Assembly: GCA_017632035.1 (NCBI GenBank)
Contig: JAGBSG010000033.1
Span: forward strand, 1 to 39,906
Direction: 5' to 3'
Length of the DNA: 39,906 bases
Source of the DNA: Oscillospiraceae bacterium
GTDB taxonomy: Bacteria > Bacillota > Clostridia > Oscillospirales > Oscillospiraceae
Every line of letters starts with the position of its first letter. Position 1 is the first letter of the stretch. This document shows, piece after piece, positions 7,509 through 16,600 of this stretch. The position numbers and the translations under genes are program-made. The notes beneath the pieces were generated by a model. It was not told the DNA's origin and did not search any database. It worked only from the letters and a program-made list of their open reading frames with translations.

Positions 7509-9377
7509 ATGCAAGGAAATAAACAGCTGCAAAAGGCATGGAAAAAAATACCCTTTGCCATTATAGGGATCATATCTGTTTTGGCCGTTATGTTTCTGCT
7601 TTTGTGGATCAATATCGCAAATAGCCAGCAGTCCTTTCCTGCCTTTTGTCCCAATATCTACTTTTCCGGTGAGTATAAGCTGGCCGACGGACAGTGGAAT
7701 ACGGTCAAAGCCCGGCAGCATATTCCTGCCACCAAGGGCGATGTGACGCTGCGAGGCCAATTTCATATGGTCGCTCCCGACGGAGAGTATCTCGGTGTTG
7801 CAGAGGAAGGTGTACTCCTGGCCTTTTACCTGAATCACATTCAGCTGACTGTGGAGGAGGAGGGACAGGAGCCTCACAATATGGATATTGAGTCCTCTTA
7901 TGCTGGTGAAGGTATGTGCGGCGAGCTTAGCATCGGCTACGAGTTGCTGACCGACCAGCCAATCACTCTGCGCTTCCACAACCCCCACACCTTCGGCAAT
8001 GACAGAGCCATCGATATGTTCCTGGAGGAACTGTCGGTGTATGGCGGCCTGTCCTACGAAAAAGATTTTATAAACCAGGGTGCCTTGGAGAGAAGTGCTG
8101 GCCTGGCTTTTGTGATCGTCGCATTTGTGCTGCTGGGCACGGCTCTGTTTTCTGCACTGGTCCATACGGGTGGCAGCAGCCAAATAGGGCTCATCGGTAT
8201 GTCCATTTTGTTTGCCGGCGGTTATTTTGCATATGGAGCAAAGGGCGTGTTCTACTGGAGTGATTCTGTTATTGGAAACACTACCATTTTGGGCATGTGT
8301 ATGATGCTGTATACGCTGTGTGTTTGTGCGTTAATTGCCTCTTTGCTTGGGCCAAAGATAAAAAAGGCAGGTATCGGCGCTACAATATTTGCAGGAATAT
8401 CCTGTATGATCATGGCTGTGCTTTGTCTTGCGACCAATATCCGCTTCTATGATACATGGTGCTGGTGGGCAGTGACCCAGAGTGTCGCAAATGTTGCTCT
8501 TTTGGTGTGTCTGGTGCTGGATTCCCTGGAAGCCAAATTCGTAAGAAAGCTGAGAAATATTGGCGCGGGGATCTTGTTGTGCGGCATTGAAGCGGATTTT
8601 TTGGGAACAGCCTTGGGCTGGTGGCAAGGCGGTTTGATCTGCTGTCATATTTTCCTGGGCCTGTTTGCCATTGCAATCGTTCTGGTCTGGCAGATCATTC
8701 CCCGCAACATCAATGCTGCCAGAAAGACCAAGGAAATGGAGGCAGAGCAAAAGCTGATCCGGGCACAGCTGCAGGAAAATCGCATTGCCATTATGATCAG
8801 TCAGATCCAGCCACACTTTATATACAATACGCTGGGTACAATCCAGCAGCTTTGCAAGGAGGATCCTGAGCAGGCTTCCCGGCTGGTTCAAAACTTCAGT
8901 ATCTATTTGCGGGGTAATTTCAGCGAGCTGGATAACACGGTGCCCATCCGCTTTGCCAAGGAGTTGGAGCACATACGCTGCTATACCGAAATCGAATTGA
9001 TACGATTCCCGGATATGACCGTGCGTTATGATATTCAGACAGAAGAGTTTTTGCTGCCGGCACTCACCGTGCAGCCGCTGGTGGAAAACGCCATCAAGCA
9101 CGGTCTTATGGGCTTGGAGGAAGGCGGCGCAGTGACGATTTCCGCATACGAAGAGCAGGATGATTATTGCATTGTCGTATCTGATGACGGTGTCGGTTTC
9201 GATGTTGCCGCTCTGACGGATACGAAAAAGCACATCGGCATTCGCAATGTGCGTGAGCGGTTACAGGCTATGTGCGGTGGCAGTCTGACCATAGAAAGTC
9301 AGCCCGGGGCAGGCACCCGTGTGCAGATCCGGATTCCGAAGGAGGGAAAAGGTTATGATCGCAATCGCGGTAGATGA
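7509..9377 (+). CDS. Seven-TM sensor histidine kinase (LytS/YpdA-like His_kinase)
   Basis: This 622-residue membrane kinase has an N-terminal membrane segment (about 11-34) and an outside sensing region (about 35-190). A block of further membrane helices follows (about 197-400), as in 7TMR-DISM receptors. The cytoplasmic His_kinase domain has QPHFIYN with phosphoacceptor H436, then PLVENAIKHG (N box) and DDGVGFD plus GIRNVRERL in the ATPase domain. Kinases of this group phosphorylate a response regulator in answer to an outside ligand. The next gene, a response regulator, overlaps its end by 23 bp, so they form one two-component system. The ligand is unknown; given the cargo downstream, a peptide or surface cue is a reasonable guess. 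Confidence 0.85.
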   Translation: MQGNKQLQKAWKKIPFAIIGIISVLAVMFLLLWINIANSQQSFPAFCPNIYFSGEYKLADGQWNTVKARQHIPATKGDVTLRGQFHMVAPDGEYLGVAEEGVLLAFYLNHIQLTVEEEGQEPHNMDIESSYAGEGMCGELSIGYELLTDQPITLRFHNPHTFGNDRAIDMFLEELSVYGGLSYEKDFINQGALERSAGLAFVIVAFVLLGTALFSALVHTGGSSQIGLIGMSILFAGGYFAYGAKGVFYWSDSVIGNTTILGMCMMLYTLCVCALIASLLGPKIKKAGIGATIFAGISCMIMAVLCLATNIRFYDTWCWWAVTQSVANVALLVCLVLDSLEAKFVRKLRNIGAGILLCGIEADFLGTALGWWQGGLICCHIFLGLFAIAIVLVWQIIPRNINAARKTKEMEAEQKLIRAQLQENRIAIMISQIQPHFIYNTLGTIQQLCKEDPEQASRLVQNFSIYLRGNFSELDNTVPIRFAKELEHIRCYTEIELIRFPDMTVRYDIQTEEFLLPALTVQPLVENAIKHGLMGLEEGGAVTISAYEEQDDYCIVVSDDGVGFDVAALTDTKKHIGIRNVRERLQAMCGGSLTIESQPGAGTRVQIRIPKEGKGYDRNRGR

Positions 9378-10125
9378 CGAGCACCCGATGCTGCAAGCAC
9401 TTGCTGAGGCGGTGGAAGCATCGCCGGACATTCGTCAGCTATATACCTTCAGCTCCTGTTCTTCTGCCTTGAAATGGATGGAAAGCAATGCCGTTGACGT
9501 GGCTTTCCTGGATATCAGTATGCGCGGTATGGGAGGTCTTGCATTGGCGGAAAAAATCGGTCAGCTGCAGCCGTCCTGTAAAATCGTTTTTTGTACCGGC
9601 TATGAGCAATATGCGCTGGAAGCGATCCACCTGCGCTGCTCCGGTTATTTGATCAAGCCGATAACTGCCCAGGCGGTACAAAAGGAACTGGATCACATCA
9701 AGAAACAGCCGATGAGTGACAAAAAACTGACAGTGAAATGTTTCGGTTCCTTTGAGGTGTTGTGTAACGGTCGAACGCTGACCTTTAAGCGCACAAAAGC
9801 CAAGGAATTGTTGGCAGTGCTGGTAGACCGCAACGGAGCGGGAATGACCGGAAAACAGATCTGCGCCGTATTGTGGCCGGAAGATTCCGACGACACCAAG
9901 AATATGGACTACTTCCGCCATCTGATGCAGGATCTTCGCAACACGCTGGATGGGGTTGGAGCAGCCAGTGTGCTTTGCCAGGAGGGGTATCAATACCGGG
10001 TCGACCCGTCCCAGATCAACTGCGATTACCACAACTACCTGCAATACGGAACGCCGGCTTTTTTGGGGGAATATATGACCCAGTATAGCTGGGCGGAAGA
10101 CACTTGTGGTCTGCTACAAAAATAA
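9355..10125 (+). CDS. Response regulator with SARP-like DNA-binding domain
   Basis: This 256-residue protein has an N-terminal receiver with the acidic pair D8-D9, phosphoacceptor D53 (FLDIS) and K101 (YLIKP). From about residue 120 comes a winged-helix output domain (VKCFGSFEVLCNGRTLTFKRTKAKELLAVL in part). Next is a segment typical of the SARP/BTAD arrangement (LWPEDSDDTKNMDYFRHLMQDLR), ending in a short tail. SARP-type regulators activate promoters through short direct repeats one helical turn apart. Exactly such repeats lie downstream at 10165-10196. Start ATG 9355 has AAGGAGG upstream and overlaps the kinase gene. A strong terminator follows. Confidence 0.8.
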   Translation: MIAIAVDDEHPMLQALAEAVEASPDIRQLYTFSSCSSALKWMESNAVDVAFLDISMRGMGGLALAEKIGQLQPSCKIVFCTGYEQYALEAIHLRCSGYLIKPITAQAVQKELDHIKKQPMSDKKLTVKCFGSFEVLCNGRTLTFKRTKAKELLAVLVDRNGAGMTGKQICAVLWPEDSDDTKNMDYFRHLMQDLRNTLDGVGAASVLCQEGYQYRVDPSQINCDYHNYLQYGTPAFLGEYMTQYSWAEDTCGLLQK

Positions 10126-10137
10126 TTTCATTTTCTA

Positions 10138-10166
10138 ACGCAGCCAGGCAATGCCTGGCTGCGTTT
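10138..10166 (+). terminator. Terminator after the two-component system
   Basis: A perfect 12-bp stem (10138-10149 with 10153-10164, ACGCAGCCAGGC) closes on AAT and is followed by TTTT. Confidence 0.9.
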
Positions 10167-10200
10167 TGTCATAGGTTTGTCATACCTTTTGTGCTAGAAT
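10165..10200 (+). promoter_or_regulatory. Direct-repeat operator and promoter of the adhesin/peptide block
   Basis: TTTGTCATA occurs at 10165-10173 and 10176-10184, starts 11 bp apart. A diverged third copy, TTTGTGCTA, lies at 10188-10196. A -10-like TAGAAT (10195-10200) follows without a recognisable -35 box. This is the layout expected for a promoter activated by a SARP-type regulator, and the gene just upstream encodes one. Binding is inferred. Confidence 0.5.
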
Positions 10201-10264
10201 TTACTACATAATAATCTAATGTAGGATATTGTTTGTAAATTTCCAAAAGGAGTTTGTGCAGACT

Positions 10265-10636
10265 ATGACGATTCTTTGTGTAGACGATCATCCGGTGATC
10301 GTGAAAGGCTTAAAAAACAGTGTAAAACAGATATATCCGGAAGCTACGATTTTGACATTTACCGTTGCCAAGGACGCTTTGTCCTATGCCCAATCTTATG
10401 GCTGTGATGTACTTATTTGTGAGATAGAATTATACAACCACGGCGGGATTACGCTGGCAGAGCAGATCCGCAACGTAAATCCTTGTGTGAACATTATTTT
10501 TGTGACTGTTTGCTCAGAGCAGGAGCATGCGAAAGAAGTTTTAAAATTGCGTCCCAGCGGCTACTTAACAAAGCCGATCATCGAGTCCCAGCTTGCAGCA
10601 GAACTGCAGCAGCTTCGCTACCCAGTGGCGCGCTGA
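10265..10636 (+). CDS. Stand-alone receiver with Glu at the phosphoacceptor site
   Basis: This 123-residue protein is a receiver domain alone. The acidic pair D7-D8, a Thr in FVTVC and the conserved Lys in YLTKP are present. The phosphoacceptor position reads CEIEL with E53, where related receivers have Asp (the paralogous regulator upstream has D53). Glu at this site often mimics the phosphorylated state, so it may be constitutively active or act as an adaptor. No output domain follows. AAGGAG lies 12 bases before the ATG, a slightly long gap. It is the first gene of the block and ends 25 bp before the giant surface-protein gene. Confidence 0.75.
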   Translation: MTILCVDDHPVIVKGLKNSVKQIYPEATILTFTVAKDALSYAQSYGCDVLICEIELYNHGGITLAEQIRNVNPCVNIIFVTVCSEQEHAKEVLKLRPSGYLTKPIIESQLAAELQQLRYPVAR

Positions 10637-10661
10637 TTTCCGGTAAAGGAGAATGGAAATT

Positions 10662-13600
10662 ATGAAAAGAAGAGTATTGTGTATATTTTTGGCAGTGGTC
10701 CTGCTGATGAGTATATTCCCTATTAATATTTTTGCCGCCCACGATTCTACCGGCAAACCGTTAGACTTGACCGGCGATGTGTATCTTGCGCTGTATGTCG
10801 GCGGCAGCAACTTCCCCGGCGAGCCTGCAGAGCATGCTGTTTCCGGCTATCTGAATTTGAATGCCTCCTTTGGTTCTAGCGGTTTCGGAAAATTTGCGGA
10901 AAGCGCACAAAATATTTTGGAACCGTCAATTCTCAAGGATGTGGTCCAGGGCACCAGCGGTGTCTGGGGCGTGTTTAGCACCACCGGTGGCAGCCGTTAC
11001 CTGCTGCCCTCCAGCGGAATCGTTGACGGCACAGCAGGCGATGTTAACAAGCCCCATAACGAAGAAACGGAAAAGAAAATCATCCAGACAGCTATCAATA
11101 ACGGCAGCTTCCGTCTGGGCAGTGGAGAAAGCATTGATGACTATACCATTGTTTGGTACGTCATTAAGTATCAGCGCAGCGACAGCGCCTGGCACATTGA
11201 TGGCCTGATCACGAAAAAGTCTACCTTCTCCGTAAACTACTACGGCAACGGTAACACCTCCGGCGGTGCACCTACCGGCGAGAGCGGCTTGAAATCAGGC
11301 GATGTTCATACGGTACTGGGCAACACCGGCGGCCTGCGGAAAATCGTAGGCAAGGATACTTATATTTTCAACGGTTGGAATACCTCTTCTGACGGCACCG
11401 GTACCCATTATGACGCCGGTGATAAGATTACGATCGAAAACACCAATGTGACCCTGTATGCCGAGTGGTATCTGCAAAATAAATACACAGCCACAGTGGT
11501 AACTAAGCTGGACGGAGCGGAGACAAATGTGGAGGATATTTTGGGGGTGGGCATCAGTCTGCATCTGGAATTCCAGAGTGATGGCTACGGTACCGGCGAG
11601 TATATCCCCTTGAGCAAGACCACTGCCGGCACTTACACCACCACAGTCACAGAAAACGGCGCATATTACATCTGGCGCCAAGATGCCACAGGAGAATACC
11701 AAAAAGTCGAGGGCTATCAGATTACGATCTATAACCAAAACGGCCGCGCAGAGCTGCAGTATTACAGTGTCAGCTATGATACAAACGCAGGGCCGGATAC
11801 CGTAACCTGGGAAGGCCAACCTGCGCCGATAATCACCAATTATCCGGTTACAACACCTGTAACGGACAAAGGCGGAACACCGGTCCGGGAGGGTTATACC
11901 TTCCTGTACTGGCTGGATCAGGATAACAACCGGATCTATCCCGGCCAGACCATCACGAGCAGCCTCACAGAAAAAACAGTATTGACCGCCCAGTGGAAGG
12001 AAAATATTGATGTTACCGTAGAGATCATCATCGATCACAATGGCGGTGACGGTTTCAACAATGCTGAAAATCGTCACGAAGCACTGCTGCAGTTCCTGCG
12101 GGTAGAGAACGGTATTAACCTGCCGCTGGATCAAATTCAGTTGGACAAAAGCCATACCAGCTTTAGCTACGACGAGGTCAATCACAAAACAACATACACA
12201 TTGACCTTCCAAAATCTACCCCAGGCGATTTATAATCTTTCCACCCAAAAACCTCTGTATGATGTTACAGTTACCCATACCGGTGAGGCCGACCAGGATC
12301 AGCACGTTCGGGTGGAATTCAAATATGCGCCGGAGAACTTTGACCTCACCTTCGATGTGGTTGTCAACTGGGATGACGAAGCGGAAAAGAAATTACTTCC
12401 CGTGGCCGTGAACGTAAAAGTTCTCTACTGGGGCTATAACAATGCCGGAGAACTGGGCTGGCATACCATCACCCAGCAGGCCGGCAACGGTGCGCCTACC
12501 ACAGTATATATTGACCCGGAAACCGGTACAGGCACCGGCTTCTACCCGGTTTGGAAATATTGGGACAATGAAACCGTACAAGACAACTATGCCTACGAGT
12601 ACCGGATCGAAGTCACATCCTTTGTGATGCCTGACGGCCAGGTGATTCCTGCCAGCGGCGATCTGAATACCTATATCCCCAACGGTTCCGGCTTGTACGA
12701 GGCCACAATCTCGGTGGAAAACGGCGGCAGAAAGCCTATACAGCCCCAGAGCCACAAGCTGCCCGGCGCTTATTACGATGGCGCCGACCAAAATGGCATT
12801 CCCACCGCAACCATCGACATTTGGCCGTATTCCGTTTACTTCTATGCCGCCGATGCCGGCAAACTGGAAAACAAGCAGCAGCTGGTGCTGAATAATCAGT
12901 ACCGGTATCCGGATCTGAACCAGTATGTTCCTGTGCCCAATAACAGCAATTATATTTTTATCGGATGGTACGATAGAAACGGTAACCCTATGCAGAATCT
13001 GGCAGGTGCCTATCTGACGGATGATGTGCACTACTATGCCAAGTACAGCCAGCCGATCTCTGTTCAGGGTACGATTACAGTGGCAGGCACTTATCTGCAG
13101 AATGGTGAGACCGTCACCATTAAGGAAGTTGACCGGGCAAACAAGGTGATGGTGGTTCTGCAAAAGAACATCAACGGTCAATATATGGACGTGGCAAGCT
13201 ACGAAGCTAACATCACCTATGAGAGCCTGGGCGCAGACGGCCGGGGCGACTACAACTTCACTGACATTGTGCAGGATGGCGCTGAATACCGGATCATTGT
13301 ATTAGGCCGCAATTATGAAGCCAGTTTCGATAACGAATCGGATGCAGGTATTAGCTACAGCCCGGATGAAAATATTGCGGTTCTCGGTGGTGATTATATT
13401 GCCACTGTCTACGCTTACCTGGAGCATGCGCCGGAGAGCTATGAGCAGAAGATGGAAGTGGATGCCAGCCAAATCAGCCAGGCTTACCGTCCTACCAGCG
13501 CTCTGGCAGAGATCCTGTACCGCGACCTGGGCGATATCCATCCCTACGGCGTGATCTCCCAGCATACGGTTGATCCCTACGGCGTAAAAATCGATTTGTC

Positions 13601-16600
13601 TACCAAAGGCTTCGGCAACGGCACCGAGTATGTATGGCAATACCATACCGATGGTACGCTGTATGAGTATCAGATGAATTTGACCAAGCTTTACGGCAAT
13701 GTAACCGGCGTGTTTACGCCGGATGGAACGGTCTACAACAGTGATACCGCGCCGTTTATTATCGAATACGATCCAGCCGCCCGTTACAGTGCCGCAAACG
13801 GCGGCCAGTCCCACACCCTGAAGGCGACCTTAATCCCCAAGGAGTATGAGATTATCTTTGATATGGGTCTGGGAGAAAATGAGACCGTTCAAGGTATGGA
13901 CGCCTATTTGACAGACGGCATCGACGGCACAGACTATTACTCCTATCTGCATACCTGGAGCTATGAGGATTCCATCACCGCATTCCCTTACCGGGAAGGC
14001 TATGTGTTTGTGCGCTGGGAATCTTCCAGCGATGCAGTCAAGGTTCTGGAACAGGACGGCGGCTCCATCGTTGTGGCAGAAGGTCTGGCCTCTGATGTGA
14101 CACTGACTGCCGTTTGGAGAAAACTGGAGGGTACAACTTACACGGTACGTCATCTGGAGCTGAATACCGAAAAGCCCTTGCGGGGCGCAGAGGTTGGAGA
14201 AAATTTGGCGATTGGCTCCCAAATCAGCGCCACCGAGTGGGTGCAGAATATCCAGGGCTATAACTACGCCGGCGCCAAGATCGGCAACAAGATGTATAGT
14301 CTGACCGAGCATGCAGTTCTAACCATTACAGAGGATCCGACCAAAAATGTCCTGACTCTCTACTATGTAAAAGATGGTTATACAGATCAGGTGGAAAGCA
14401 ATCTGAATCTGGATAAGACCGTTATTCTGACCAACAACGGTACCTATACCATCAATTTAGAGACCTATACGATGGATAACCCCGTCACCACCATGATCCT
14501 GCAGAATACACCGCTGGACATCGTGCTGGTCCTGGATCAGTCCGGTTCGATCGTTCAGAATGGCTATTTGGATGAGCTGCAGGCTGCGGTGGACAATTTT
14601 GTGGAGCTGATCGCAGATCACGGCAGACACAATGAGGTGGATCATCGGATCGCCATTGTTGGTTATGCAAGTAATGCCACAGCAGGCGCGACCGACAGCG
14701 ACACGAAAGAATATCCACTGGCAGGCGGCTCTTTGAACGAATGGGTCAATACCGGTGTGTTTGACTCCAACGGCGACTTCCATCCTTATCCTGTCACCGG
14801 TTTCGCTTATCAGGAATATACCGGCGCTGTTGATCCTGAAAAAGAAATTTATTATACTCGTAGTGAAGCCCACAATGATGCATTTCTGCTGCTGAGCTAC
14901 CACGAGGAATACCGGCATTTGATCACGGAGGCAGAGGCCCGGGAGGCCGTTCTGAACGGCACCAAGGTCTACGGCTATGTCTATGACCAATATGATATCG
15001 GCGGCTTTGTGGAGCTGACCCGTAATGCCAGCGGATTGTGGCTCTACGGTGATAAGCAACTGTACTCTGCCAAGGAATTCTTTACTTATCATACAGATGT
15101 GTGGACCCATAGACACGGTTTGGAGGCTCGCGAGATCCACGCTTACGGCACCGGCAGCAATTACCGCACGGTCGATGGCCACAGCACGCTCTTTACTCGT
15201 CAGCAGACAGAGGGAAATGAGGCTTATAAGCTCAATATCTATGAGGATGCGTTGATGCCCGTTTCTGTTGGCGCCAACGGCTCCGGCGGTACCAATCCCA
15301 ATCTGCTGAAGGCTACCCAAAGGCTGGGTTCCAACGGCGGTACTTATGTCCAGTACGGTATGGAGATGGCCAATAAGATCTTTGAAGCCAACGATGCAGA
15401 TGGCAGAGTGCGGATCGTGGTTACCTTTACCGACGGTCAACCCGGCAACAGTGGCTTTGATAAGAATGTTGCCAACGCTGCGATCAACGAGGCGTATATC
15501 ACAAAGCACACCCACAAAGCCCATGTGTTTACAGTTGGCCTGTATTCCAGCAATGGCGTGGATTCTCTCAGCGATATAGCGGTATATATGAACGCCATGT
15601 CCTCCAATTACCCCAATGCCAAGCAGATGGACGACATCTACAGCGAAGGCGGCTATACTGCGGCAAAGGACGGCTCCAAGCTTAATGATGGCGACACCTA
15701 TTATGCGTTGTACCGTGGCTCCTATTATCTTCTGAAGTACGGAAAGTACTCCAACTGGCTATCCTCCCAAGCTTGGTACTATACCCGCAACGGAAACAAC
15801 ACGGTGGTTTCCAGAGAAAGCGCCCCTGTGGTGAAAAACGGCAAGATAAGCGGCACAAGCATCTACACATACCAGCCCGGCGGCTATGCAGAGACCCCCA
15901 ATACGGGCTATTACTCCACCACGGAAAGCGAGCAGAAGCTAAAGGAATACTTTGCCAATATCATGACTGAGATCACCACCAATATCACCACGGAGGTCGT
16001 TCTTCACGGTGACACCATCCTCCGGGACATTATGGGGCAGGGTCTGGTTCTTACACCCAATACGGTAATCACAGCTTATAAGGTAGCCGGTCACTACAAT
16101 GCCGCTACCGGTCAGATCGAATGGTCTGCTACCAAAGAAAAAGTGGCAGATCTTGTCCTAAAAAATTTTGCAGGTCCTGAGGTAAGCTCCGAGGAAACCA
16201 CAGATGTTACCTTCACCAATGAAGATGGCACGGTGACTACCCGAGAGGACGTACCCTATATCACTGTTTTCAATTACAGCCCGAACGTCAATAAAACGGA
16301 CGCCGATAAGCCCCATGCTGTGGACATTACCGGCTATGACTTTGAAAACAACTATATCAAAGATGGTCATGACGGCTACAAGATGGTGATAGAGATTACT
16401 TCGGTGGAGGCGCGGGATGATGTCCAGTGGGGGCGCAGCACTGCTACCAACCATGAACGCTCCGGCTTGTGGCTGCCTGCAGATGAAAGCGGTAGTCGCC
16501 AGTTGCTGATGGCTTTCAATCAACCCACCACCATTTTCGTGGAACGGGCATATGTGCTGGACTACGGCAAGGAATTTGTTCTTTCTGACTGGTATTTTGA

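Noticed and set aside
7470..8183. Minus-strand 237-codon ORF opposite the sensor kinase
   Set aside because: It is a shadow of the kinase gene. Many similar long antisense frames lie opposite the adhesin gene and were left out for the same reason.
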